DNA from: an uncultured Cycloclasticus sp.
GTDB lineage: Bacteria; Pseudomonadota; Gammaproteobacteria; Methylococcales; Cycloclasticaceae
NCBI GenBank assembly: GCA_913060865.1
Contig: CAJXTU010000004.1
Span: forward strand, 62,001-126,000
DNA: 64,000 nucleotides
Direction of reading: 5' to 3'
A program made the position numbers and the translations under genes. Below the pieces are notes generated by a model that was given only the letters and a program-made list of their open reading frames with translations, ran no database searches and had not been told where the DNA came from. Each line of letters opens with the position of its first letter. Position 1 is the first letter of the stretch. This document shows, in pieces, positions 1 through 9,181 of the stretch.

Positions 1-1367
1 TTGGAAGTTTTATCTTTGTTATCCGAGGAGTCTTTGAGTTTTTTACGACCTACTGTTGATAACAATTTCGCGGGGTGGATCGACCTTGCCCTCATTTTAA
101 AGCAACAAATCACCTTTAACCCAAACGACCCGATCATCAACGCATGGAAAAGCCAATACCCCTCTCACCCCGCAAACAACTCCTTTCTGTCGACTCTTGC
201 GGTAAAAATGCAAGACGACTTCAAAGTACCTGCCAAGGTTGGTGTCTTTTTACCTAGCCAAGGGCCTTTTGCTCAAGCTGCAGTAAGTATTAGACAAGGC
301 ATCACCAGTGCAGCCTATGCAATGGCTGACAGGTGGCCATTAAATATAAGCTTCTACGACACCTCAAGTGCATCTATCGAAATGCTATACCAACGGGCTG
401 TCAACGATGGTGTAAAAGTTATTCTTGGCCCCCTAGATAAGGCAAGTATTGGCAAAATAGAGGCATTAAGTAATTTACCCATTCCTGTCATTGGGCTTAA
501 TAAAAACGGTAACCACATTAGTCATAATTATTATGAATTTTCATTGTCACCCGAAGAGGATATCACTCAAGTTTTAAGCCTCGCATGGCTAAAAGGGCAT
601 AAAAAAGCATTAATTCTTGCCCCTCAATCATCTAGTGGAGAACGTTTAGCCAGACACTTTTCAACTGTCTGGCTACAACTTGGAGGAGACGTTCTTGACG
701 TCCAGACCTACTCGGCTAAACAAGCCGATTACTCAACCCCTATTAAAAATATGTTACAAATAGACGATAGCATTTATCGATACAAACAGCTTCGCCAACG
801 CCTAAATTTAAACATTCAATTCGAAGAAAGGCGCCGCCATGACGCCGACTTTATTTTCTTATTAGCTGCGCCTCGTGAAGGGCGGCTAATCAAACCGCAA
901 TTACGTTTTCATCGAGCTTCAAATGTACCTGTTTTTAGCACCTCAAAAATTTATGAAGGTGAACTCAACACCATTGCTAACCGCGACCTAGACGGCACTT
1001 TTTTCTGCGACATGCCTTGGCTCATTGAAACCAGCGATGAACAAGCCAAACCAAGTACTAGTTCATTCACATTGTGGCCAAACACACGTGGCTTACATCG
1101 CCGACTAACAGCCTTTGGTTATGATGCCTATCAGCTCATTCCTCATTTAGAACGCTTAAAATCTAATGACTTCGCCCGATTGAAAGGGAAAACTGGCATC
1201 CTTTCAATAAAAAACAACATCATTAATCGCCAGCTAAGCTGTGGTTACTTCAAGCGTGGCGCGATCGAATCATTAGGTCTGGCACCAGACTTGGAGCGAA
1301 CCTCAAATTTGCAAGCAACCGATTCTAACAAACCGCCCATAGAATCTCTTAATACATCACCTCTTTA

Positions 1368-1368
<1 letters not shown>
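1..1368 (+). CDS. lpoA: LpoA, outer-membrane activator of PBP1a (5' end outside window)
   Basis: LpoA is an outer-membrane lipoprotein that reaches through the periplasm to stimulate the peptidoglycan synthase PBP1a. The 455 visible residues hold the last helical (TPR-like) part and the whole C-terminal periplasmic-binding-protein-like lobe, beginning near residue 78 with AKVGVFLPSQGPFAQAA and continuing with GPLDKASIGKIEAL and FGYDAYQLIP. E. coli LpoA has about 680 residues, so roughly the first third, including the lipoprotein signal, lies left of the window. The TTG at base 1 is therefore an internal codon rather than a start. The stop overlaps the yraN start by one base, and the order lpoA-yraN-diaA-dolP matches E. 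coli, which supports the identification strongly. Confidence 0.88.
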
Positions 1369-2319
<951 letters not shown>

Positions 2320-2324
2320 ACGTC

Positions 2325-2915
2325 ATGCCTTTTAAAAAAGCTTTTATTTTTCCCGCTCTACTATCAATTTCAGTCTTATCAGGTTGCGCAGCTGTGGCTG
2401 TTGGGACGGCCGCTACCACTGGTGTTGCAGTTGTTCACGATAGACGAACTACCGGCACCATTATTGAAGACCAAACCATTGAGCTAAAAGCACTTAAAAC
2501 TTTATATGGTATAGATAAAATTCGTATCAATACTCACGTTAACGCGACCAGCTACAATAATATTTTGTTACTGACTGGCGAAGCACCCACTGAGAGTCTA
2601 CGTAATGACATTTCAAATCGCCTTCGTCAAATCCCCAAAGTTCGCAAAGTACACAACGAAATTTTAGTAGCCGCTCCGAGTTCGATAATATCTCGCAGTA
2701 GCGATGGCCTAATTACCAGTAAAGCCAAAGTTGCCTTATTTAAGCTTAATTCAATAAAAGGCTTTGATCCAACACGGGTTAAAATTGTTTCAGAAAATGG
2801 AGTCGTTTATTTACTGGGGCTTTTAAAGCAAAACGAAATTGCACCTGTCGTTGACACTATACGTCGCGTGGGAGGCGTTCAGCGTGTTGTTAAGTTATTT
2901 GAAATTATTGGCTAA
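2325..2915 (+). CDS. dolP: DolP (YraP), double-BON-domain outer-membrane lipoprotein
   Basis: DolP is an outer-membrane lipoprotein with two BON domains that supports envelope integrity and, in E. coli, binds anionic phospholipids at the division site. The N-terminus has a basic and hydrophobic signal ending in a lipobox LSGC with the lipidated cysteine at residue 21. Two BON repeats follow: one around KALKTLYGIDKIRINTHV to KVRKVHNEI, the second from ITSKAKVALFKL to the C-terminus (GVQRVVKLFEII). At 196 residues it is close to the E. coli protein (191). It is the last gene of the classical lpoA cluster, and its stop overlaps the next start by one base (TAATG), so the oxidase downstream is probably co-translated. 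Confidence 0.92.
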   Translation: MPFKKAFIFPALLSISVLSGCAAVAVGTAATTGVAVVHDRRTTGTIIEDQTIELKALKTLYGIDKIRINTHVNATSYNNILLLTGEAPTESLRNDISNRLRQIPKVRKVHNEILVAAPSSIISRSSDGLITSKAKVALFKLNSIKGFDPTRVKIVSENGVVYLLGLLKQNEIAPVVDTIRRVGGVQRVVKLFEIIG

Positions 2916-4291
2916 TGCAAAGTCGGCAAAGTGATTTCTTACAACCGTTAAAAAATATTTATAACGAAAAGTCTCTATTTTTAGACCCCGCTGATTGCTG
3001 GAGTTATGGTTATGACAATAGCCGCCGACACAATGAACCTCTCGCCGTTGTTTTCCCATCCTCACACCAACAAGTCGTTGAAACTGTTGCATTATGTAAC
3101 ACTCACAATATAGCCATTACTGCTCGGGGTAGCGGAACGGGCACAACCGGTGCTAGCGTACCGTCAAATAACGCCATTATTCTATCTACCGAACAGATGG
3201 ATAACATCGTTAAAGTCGACCCCGATAACCGTTTAATGATTGTTGAACCGGGCGTCACCAACCAGTCCGTCCAACAAGCGGCAGCTGAACACGGTTTTTT
3301 CTGGCCACCCGACCCAACGAGCTCGGCCATTTGTACGATAGGTGGTAACCTCGCCTACAATTCAGCAGGGCCACGGGCTGTTAAATACGGTACACCGCGT
3401 GAAAACACATTAGGACTCACCTGCGTTACCGGAAATGGAGAAACCCTTAAGACAGGCGCTAACACGACAAAGAGCGTCGTCGGTTACGACCTAACCCGAC
3501 TGATTATTGGTTCAGAAGGCACCTTAGCCATTATCACCCAGGCCACTTTAAAATTAACACCGTTAGCAGAAGCTAAACGTACCCTTCAAGCTACCTATAA
3601 CTCTGTTGAAGCCGCTGCTACAGCCGTCGCTAAAATAATGGCACAACCCATCACGCCGTGCGCACTCGAGTTTATGGATAGCACCGCGATCTCCCTCGTT
3701 AAGGATAACGCCAAACTTAGCTTACCTACGGCTGCAAAAGCCTTATTAATGATTGAAGTAGATGGCGACCAGTCTAGCCTAGATGCTATCGCCAAAAAAG
3801 TTGCCGACAGTGCCTCCGTAGATGGCCTCATCGATATTCATATTGCTAAAACAACTGAACAAGTTAAACAACTTTGGGCCGCAAGAAAAGCCCTCTCCCC
3901 CTCCCTACGAAAAGTAGCACCAAAAAAAATTAATGAAGATGTAGTTGTTCCTGTGAGTCATATACCTAAGCTAATTAATGGCCTTCAGATGTTATCTGAG
4001 CGCTATCAAATACCGATTGTTAATTTTGGACATGCGGGAAATGGCAACATCCACGTCAACCTCTTAGTTCAACTTGAGCAACTAGAAACTGCTAAAACCT
4101 GTTTAAGCGATGTATTTAAATTAGTTATTTCACTGAACGGAAGCCTTTCAGGAGAACACGGTATCGGGCTTGAAAAACGTGACTTTATAAGCTTGGAGCT
4201 CGATAGCATTGCCATTAGCATCATGAAAAAAATTAAAATGCAGTTTGATCCAAATAATTTATTAAATCCAGACAAAGTATTCCCAAGCTAA
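2915..4291 (+). CDS. FAD-linked oxidase, GlcD / D-lactate dehydrogenase type
   Basis: This 458-residue flavoprotein oxidises a 2-hydroxyacid (glycolate, D-lactate or D-2-hydroxyglutarate are the usual substrates; the actual one cannot be read from sequence). The FAD-binding domain of the PCMH/VAO type is clear: TARGSGTGTTGAS near residue 70, VEPGVTNQSV, then TIGGNLAYNSAGPRAVKYG and GYDLTRLIIGSEGTLAIIT. The C-terminal FAD-oxidase domain carries NFGHAGNGNIHVN and the final GEHGIGLEKR motif. No glcE or glcF subunit is adjacent, so it may act alone as a D-lactate dehydrogenase-like enzyme. It is translationally coupled to dolP, an unusual partner. Confidence 0.85.
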   Translation: MQSRQSDFLQPLKNIYNEKSLFLDPADCWSYGYDNSRRHNEPLAVVFPSSHQQVVETVALCNTHNIAITARGSGTGTTGASVPSNNAIILSTEQMDNIVKVDPDNRLMIVEPGVTNQSVQQAAAEHGFFWPPDPTSSAICTIGGNLAYNSAGPRAVKYGTPRENTLGLTCVTGNGETLKTGANTTKSVVGYDLTRLIIGSEGTLAIITQATLKLTPLAEAKRTLQATYNSVEAAATAVAKIMAQPITPCALEFMDSTAISLVKDNAKLSLPTAAKALLMIEVDGDQSSLDAIAKKVADSASVDGLIDIHIAKTTEQVKQLWAARKALSPSLRKVAPKKINEDVVVPVSHIPKLINGLQMLSERYQIPIVNFGHAGNGNIHVNLLVQLEQLETAKTCLSDVFKLVISLNGSLSGEHGIGLEKRDFISLELDSIAISIMKKIKMQFDPNNLLNPDKVFPS

Positions 4292-4367
4292 TCATCAAAA
4301 TAGCTTGCCAAATAGGGTAATAAGCCTTTATTGTTAACAATCTAATCTTAGAAGGAATAGATTAATC

Positions 4368-4814
4368 ATGACAACTTATCGACATATTCTTGTTGCGCTT
4401 GACTTTGACAAACAATCAACCCAGGTTGCCAACAAAGCTCATCAACTTGCCTTGCAAAATCAAGCCAAATTATCGGCCATCCATGTAATTGAACCGCTAA
4501 TAGAATCCTCATATTTAGCCTTTGATGGCACCATCTCAACCGATTTAATGCCTATTCAAGAAGAAGTTGAAGCGTCTGCGAAAGCTCAGCTAAAAAAACT
4601 AGCCGCTAGTATTGATTTAGCAGAAGAAAACCAACTGATTGAAATTGGCCGCCCTGCCGATACCATTCATCAACTCAGCGAAAAGTTGTCCTGCGACCTA
4701 ATTGTCATTGGTAGCCACGGGCGACATGGGCTTAGTTTATTGCTCGGTTCAACCGCAAATGCCGTGTTGCATGGTGCAAAATGCGACGTACTAGCGGTTA
4801 GAGTGAACGACTAA
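4368..4814 (+). CDS. Universal stress protein, UspA family
   Basis: This is a single-domain Usp protein of 148 residues. It begins with the beta strand YRHILVALDFD and ends with the nucleotide-binding signature GSHGRHG followed by LLLGSTANAVL, the G-x2-G-x9-G(S/T) pattern of ATP-binding members. Such proteins accumulate in starvation or oxidative stress, but their biochemical role is usually indirect. A good Shine-Dalgarno (AGAAGGA) lies about a dozen bases before the ATG. It is monocistronic, with 76 bases separating it from the oxidase upstream, and converges on nadC with only one base between the two stop codons. Confidence 0.9.
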   Translation: MTTYRHILVALDFDKQSTQVANKAHQLALQNQAKLSAIHVIEPLIESSYLAFDGTISTDLMPIQEEVEASAKAQLKKLAASIDLAEENQLIEIGRPADTIHQLSEKLSCDLIVIGSHGRHGLSLLLGSTANAVLHGAKCDVLAVRVND

Positions 4815-4815
4815 T

Positions 4816-5652
4816 TCAATCGTCCAAACTCACTCGCATTGACAAATCAACAGCTTGAATATTCTTTGTTAGAGCACCAACTGAAATAAAATCCACACCT
4901 GTTTTAGCAATATCACGAATGGTTGATAAGTTAACATTACCCGATGCTTCGAGCTTTGCACTCCCCTTATTAAGATCCACTGCTTCTTTTAGTTGCTCTA
5001 AGCTAAAGTTGTCTAACAGTAAAATATCAGCCTTCGCATCGAGCGCCTGTTTTACTTCAGCTATATTCTCGACCTCAACTTCAACATCAACCGTCTGACT
5101 CACTACCCGAGCAGCAGCGACTGCATTCTTAATGGAACCGGCTGCCATAATATGGTTTTCCTTGATTAAAATACCATCATATAAACCCACTCTATGATTT
5201 ACACCACCACCACAACGTACCGCATATTTTTGCGCTAAACGCAGCCCTGGTATTGTTTTACGCGTATCTAAAACCACCGTCGACATACCTTCCAGCGCTT
5301 TAGCATACTGATTTGCAAGCGACGCTGTTGCAGAAAGTGTTTGTAACATATTTAGCGCTGCACGTTCACCCGTTAACAAGGCGCGTGCCGAACCCGATAA
5401 ATAACACAAAACATCGCCAGAAAATGCTTGCTGGCCTTCTTCATATTGCCAATCAATCTTAATGTTAGGGTCAAGCTTTTTAAATACTGCATTCACCCAT
5501 GCTTGACCACAAACCAACATGGCTTCACGTGTTACAACCGTCGCCTTGGCCAATTTCTCTTCTGGAATAACGAGCGCCGTTAAATCACCACTACCAACAT
5601 CTTCAGCAAGAAAGCGACGAACATCCTCGTCTATTATCTTAGGATCCACCAT
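4816..5652 (-). CDS. nadC: Quinolinate phosphoribosyltransferase (decarboxylating), NadC
   Basis: NadC converts quinolinate and PRPP to nicotinate mononucleotide, the committed step of de novo NAD synthesis. The protein shows the family motifs LAEDVGSGDLT near the N-terminus, LDTRKTIPGLR with the substrate-binding Arg and Lys, CGGGVNHRVGLYDGILIKENH, and a final DFISVGALTK phosphate site. I chose the ATG at 5652 (278 residues, MVDPKIID) rather than the one at 5661, because the Shine-Dalgarno AGGTGA (bases 5662-5667) touches the upstream ATG but sits nine bases from the second. It is preceded by the terminator of the DUF1631 gene, so it needs its own promoter or read-through. No nadA or nadB is nearby. 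Confidence 0.95.
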   Translation of the reverse strand: MVDPKIIDEDVRRFLAEDVGSGDLTALVIPEEKLAKATVVTREAMLVCGQAWVNAVFKKLDPNIKIDWQYEEGQQAFSGDVLCYLSGSARALLTGERAALNMLQTLSATASLANQYAKALEGMSTVVLDTRKTIPGLRLAQKYAVRCGGGVNHRVGLYDGILIKENHIMAAGSIKNAVAAARVVSQTVDVEVEVENIAEVKQALDAKADILLLDNFSLEQLKEAVDLNKGSAKLEASGNVNLSTIRDIAKTGVDFISVGALTKNIQAVDLSMRVSLDD

Positions 5653-5670
5653 GAAATACATTCACCTTAA

Positions 5671-5698
5671 AAATAAAAAAGCCTCCCATCTGGAGGCT
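5671..5698 (-). terminator. Rho-independent terminator of the DUF1631 gene
   Basis: Read on the minus strand, a 7-bp stem AGCCTCC / GGAGGCT with a 5-base loop is followed at once by TTTTTTATTTTT. It lies between the DUF1631 stop and the nadC start, so it separates the two transcripts. A T-rich run on the other side is much weaker, so the direction is clear. Confidence 0.8.
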
Positions 5699-5733
5699 CT
5701 TTATTATCACATAATTTGAGACTGATAAAAACG

Positions 5734-8055
5734 TTATGCCAAGCTCGGTTCCTCATTACTAGGCATCATCATTTTCTTCATGCCTTCCAATACCCTTTCT
5801 ACTAACGGTGCTTTTTCTTGCCCAACCAACGACATCCGTTGTTGCCTTAGTTCTTCAGCAAAATCTGCCATGCTTATATCCATTGCTTTAGCGCCACGAT
5901 CATTCACAAACAAACACTGCATCGTAACGGCACTTTTCCAAGACAATTTAGCCCGTAACGTGGCACCTTCAGCGCTTTTATACTCAACCCAATCACCCAC
6001 TTCCATTTTATTGGCTTTTTTACTGAATTTATCATCGGGCATTTGGGCCATCTCGCTTTCTAGTTCAAGTAATAAATCTTCTTCTAGGCTCGCGCATAAC
6101 TCTTCATCAAAGTCGACCAGTACAACCTCATTGGCCACGGGAATATCATCTTGATTATTAGTCTCCGTTGTCAGTATGCGCTTATGCCAAGATTCTAGTT
6201 CTTTAAAGAATGGTGCTGATTCATGAAAGTCGTATGAAATGTTTTCTAAGCCCACTCTAATGTCTTTCAATAAACGCGCCAACCCTTCAAGTATCTCGGC
6301 TCTTGCTTTACCATCAGCCGGCTCAACAACACTTACGATCAAGCGCTCTATTACATCAATACATTCTTGTGTTTCGGTAGGCTCTCTTTCACGCCTTAAC
6401 AAGGCTAATACAAGAACGTCTTTCCATGCATCGTCCAAAAACAATTGGACAAATTCAGGAATGGATTTACCATTCAACCTCAATGCTATTTCATACGCGG
6501 CTTGACGCTTAGTTAGTTCTAGTTGTTCTGTGCTTTTTGTTACTTTGCGAGAACGCTCCTCAATCACGTCCATTTGGCGTTGCTGCTGCTCCATAAAAAT
6601 ATCAAATTCTTCAAAAAGTTCTGCAAAAATTTCAATATCGTTATCAAAATCCATCAACACTCGCGCCACTAATTCTTCCATTTTTTCAAAAACCGCACTC
6701 TTAATTTGACGGTTCTCGTTACTGACACCTAAACCTGCTTGTGATAAAACGTTCAAAAACTTTCTAGCTGGATGACTTTTCTTAGCAAAAAAATCCTTAT
6801 CCATCATCGCTACTTTTAAAATAGGAATCTGAAGTTGAGCGATCATTGCTCGAACCGTATCCGGTAAATGTCTATCTTGAAGGATTACATCAAAAAACAT
6901 CGCCACCACATCAATGAGTGTTTCGTCTTGTTCAGCATAAGGTTGCCGTTCGCCATTAACTTGAACTCTAGAGCCAATTTGTAAACGAACACTCTCATTG
7001 ATATCTACTCCATCAACTGCAGCTTCTTTTTGAAGCGTCGTCAACGTGTCGATAAGTTCGGTGGTTGGCAATGGTTGCCCCGTAACCACCAAACCATCTG
7101 ATACATTTTTTTCACCCACCTTAGAGCGATAAGTCTGAGCCATTTTAACCAACCCGTTGTATAACCCTGGATCAATAATATCTGCGATCTGCATCATGTG
7201 AGCTTGATCTACGTACCCTGCAGCACCCGCCAGCAAATGCATCTGGGTTGGCGTTAGTGCCTCAGCCCCTCCTGACAAAAGTTGAGCTACTTTTTCATTA
7301 ACAAATGATGTCGCTTCTTTTTTTGAAACTCCATCACTAATCTTTACTTTGGGTTTAGGTAATGTAGGAAGGATATTAGCCTGTATAAACTGCTCATTAA
7401 TTTCATCAAGCACCTTTCCCAAGCCCGGTAATACCGCCTCACAGAATGACTCACAAAAAAGCTTATACGCTACTGTAGAGAACATCTCGCATTTGAGTAA
7501 TTCCATATAGGTGTTTATCAAAATAGCAGGGCTAAAAGGGCTCTCACTTCCTTTTAAATCTTTTCTTTTTGAAATAAATTCAACCCTTCGTTGTAAGGCA
7601 TATAAAACACGCGATAGCTTGTTTTCAAACTCTGATATATAACCATCCACCAATAATTGCTTTTCAACCTCACCCATTGCTAATAATTCAAGGTCTGGCC
7701 ACTTACACATATCCTCAGACAATTTATTCACCTTATCGGCACTAGGATTCACCTCTGATACAAAATCTGATAAGTTTTTAATCACACTGTCGATATATAC
7801 AGAAGAGCGTTCTTGAGAGGTCTTTTGAAATACTTTTACATCAACTGCAACAGCATTCATTTCTTTGCTATTTACATTATCAAGCATTCTTAGCTCAACA
7901 TCATCTAAATGTGTCGCAAGCGATTTCTGTAAATGATTTTTCAATAAACCAGCTGACACGTTTATCACACTACGCTTATCTACTGACATAGTATTCCTTT
8001 GTACTTGAGTATCGCCTTGACGAATGGGAACTACTTTAGTTTGTGAACCGTCCAT
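5734..8055 (-). CDS. DUF1631 family protein, large cytoplasmic protein of unknown function
   Basis: The 773-residue product looks like a DUF1631 protein (about 700-800 residues, common in beta- and gammaproteobacteria, function unknown). The diagnostic part is the C-terminus, roughly residues 680-750: VGDWVEYKSAEGATLRAKLSW, then CLFVNDRGAKAMDIS, a PilZ-like small beta module preceding a basic tail. Residues 480-560 are strongly helical with clusters of Glu, Gln and Arg (EEFDIFMEQQQRQMDVIEERS), suggesting coiled coil. No signal peptide or membrane helix is visible. It is transcribed alone, divergent from ampD, with a clear terminator downstream. The PilZ-like reading of the C-terminal module is inference; with a GGDEF and a PilZ gene elsewhere in the window, a c-di-GMP link would be worth testing. 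Confidence 0.75.
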   Translation of the reverse strand: MDGSQTKVVPIRQGDTQVQRNTMSVDKRSVINVSAGLLKNHLQKSLATHLDDVELRMLDNVNSKEMNAVAVDVKVFQKTSQERSSVYIDSVIKNLSDFVSEVNPSADKVNKLSEDMCKWPDLELLAMGEVEKQLLVDGYISEFENKLSRVLYALQRRVEFISKRKDLKGSESPFSPAILINTYMELLKCEMFSTVAYKLFCESFCEAVLPGLGKVLDEINEQFIQANILPTLPKPKVKISDGVSKKEATSFVNEKVAQLLSGGAEALTPTQMHLLAGAAGYVDQAHMMQIADIIDPGLYNGLVKMAQTYRSKVGEKNVSDGLVVTGQPLPTTELIDTLTTLQKEAAVDGVDINESVRLQIGSRVQVNGERQPYAEQDETLIDVVAMFFDVILQDRHLPDTVRAMIAQLQIPILKVAMMDKDFFAKKSHPARKFLNVLSQAGLGVSNENRQIKSAVFEKMEELVARVLMDFDNDIEIFAELFEEFDIFMEQQQRQMDVIEERSRKVTKSTEQLELTKRQAAYEIALRLNGKSIPEFVQLFLDDAWKDVLVLALLRREREPTETQECIDVIERLIVSVVEPADGKARAEILEGLARLLKDIRVGLENISYDFHESAPFFKELESWHKRILTTETNNQDDIPVANEVVLVDFDEELCASLEEDLLLELESEMAQMPDDKFSKKANKMEVGDWVEYKSAEGATLRAKLSWKSAVTMQCLFVNDRGAKAMDISMADFAEELRQQRMSLVGQEKAPLVERVLEGMKKMMMPSNEEPSLA

Positions 8056-8116
8056 TACTGAATAACCGTTTTATGTAATTTGTTACTTAGAGTATAGTCA
8101 GATCATGTATAAAGTT

Positions 8117-8130
8117 GTGCTCTAGAGCAC
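8117..8130. promoter_or_regulatory. 14-bp perfect palindrome between DUF1631 gene and ampD
   Basis: The sequence GTGCTCTAGAGCAC is a perfect palindrome in the 98-base divergent gap, 24 bases before the ampD ATG. It is too short and uninterrupted to be a hairpin terminator and would suit a dimeric repressor or activator. I do not recognise the regulator. No convincing promoter hexamers could be placed around it. Confidence 0.35.
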
Positions 8131-8153
8131 ATTTTGAATAACCCCTTTTTTAT

Positions 8154-8717
8154 ATGACCGATACTTCAAAACTCATTAAACACGGTGTGTTGCAGAATGC
8201 TTCATTTAAACCGTCACCTAATAAAAACACTCGACCAAACCCTCAAGATATACGGCTCATTATTGTGCACGGAATCAGCCTACCACCTGATCAATTTGGA
8301 GGACCGTGGATCGATGATTTTTTTCAGAATAAATTGGACCCCGCTCGACACCCATACTTCCAGGAAATACACAAACTAGAGGTCTCATCACATTTATTGA
8401 TTCACCGAGATGGTAACGTCTCCCAGTACGTTCCGTTTGATGAACGAGCCTGGCATGCAGGTCAATCAAGCTACCAAGGCGAAGAGAACTGTAACGATTT
8501 TTCTATTGGTATCGAGCTGGAAGGTGCCGACCATATCCCCTACACCGAGCAACAATACCAAGAACTAATGCGCTGCTGCAAAACACTTATTGAGCATTAC
8601 CCCGCCCTTTCAGAACAGACCATAGTGGGTCACTGTGACGTTTCACCCGGGCGAAAAACAGACCCCGGAGAAAGCTTTGACTGGACACGGTTTAGAAACC
8701 TATTCAGCAGTCTTTGA
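8154..8717 (+). CDS. ampD: 1,6-anhydro-N-acetylmuramyl-L-alanine amidase AmpD
   Basis: AmpD is the cytoplasmic zinc amidase that removes the stem peptide from anhydro-muropeptides during cell-wall recycling and so keeps AmpR-type regulators quiet. The 187 residues match E. coli AmpD (183). The amidase_2 zinc ligands are visible: His39 in IIVHGISLPP, His160 and Asp170 in GHCDVSPGRKTDPG, with the Glu of GIELEGADH in the middle. There is no signal peptide, as expected for AmpD rather than the periplasmic AmiD. No Shine-Dalgarno precedes the ATG (only CCCCTTTTTTAT), so translation may be weak. Its last 18 bases overlap the 3' end of lspA on the other strand. No ampE follows. Confidence 0.94.
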   Translation: MTDTSKLIKHGVLQNASFKPSPNKNTRPNPQDIRLIIVHGISLPPDQFGGPWIDDFFQNKLDPARHPYFQEIHKLEVSSHLLIHRDGNVSQYVPFDERAWHAGQSSYQGEENCNDFSIGIELEGADHIPYTEQQYQELMRCCKTLIEHYPALSEQTIVGHCDVSPGRKTDPGESFDWTRFRNLFSSL

Positions 8718-9173
8718 ATCGTTGCTCCAGACAATATCAACTAGCATCATCACAACACCAATTGAAATAGCTGAATCTGCAACATTAAACACCGGCCAAT
8801 GCCAAGTTTCATAATATACATCGATGAAATCAATAACATAGGCATAGGCTATACGATCATACAAATTACCAATCGCGCCACCTAGAATTAACGATAAGGT
8901 TGCTGCCATCCAACGCTCGGTTGGTTTTAATCGAGCTAACCAAATCGTTAGAACGGTTGTCGCTAGCAACGCAATACCAACAAAAAACCAGCGCTGCCAA
9001 CCACCTGCTGTACTTAAAAAACTAAACGCGGCGCCCGTATTATGCACATACGTTAAATTTAACGATGGTAATAACTGAATAGATTCGTACAATCTAAAAT
9101 TACTAACAACCCAAAACTTACTAACCTGATCAAGCCCTACCACCACCAATGAAAGCCAAAGCCATTTCAACAT
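8700..9173 (-). CDS. lspA: Lipoprotein signal peptidase LspA (signal peptidase II)
   Basis: LspA is the inner-membrane aspartic protease that cuts signal peptides from diacylated prolipoproteins. Four hydrophobic segments are present in 157 residues. Conserved patches include DQVSKFW near residue 15, VHNTGAAFSFL at 43-53, GNLYDR at 102-107, VIDFIDV with catalytic Asp115, and FNVADSAI with catalytic Asp133. It is the last gene of murJ-ribF-ileS-lspA, eight bases after ileS. Lipoproteins such as DolP and ApbE encoded in this window would be among its substrates. Confidence 0.96.
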   Translation of the reverse strand: MLKWLWLSLVVVGLDQVSKFWVVSNFRLYESIQLLPSLNLTYVHNTGAAFSFLSTAGGWQRWFFVGIALLATTVLTIWLARLKPTERWMAATLSLILGGAIGNLYDRIAYAYVIDFIDVYYETWHWPVFNVADSAISIGVVMMLVDIVWSNDSKTAE

Positions 9174-9181
9174 AGCCGTAT

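Noticed and set aside
4284..4307. CAAGCTA ... TAGCTTG inverted repeat after the FAD oxidase
   Set aside because: The loop is ten bases and no T run follows, so it is not called a terminator.
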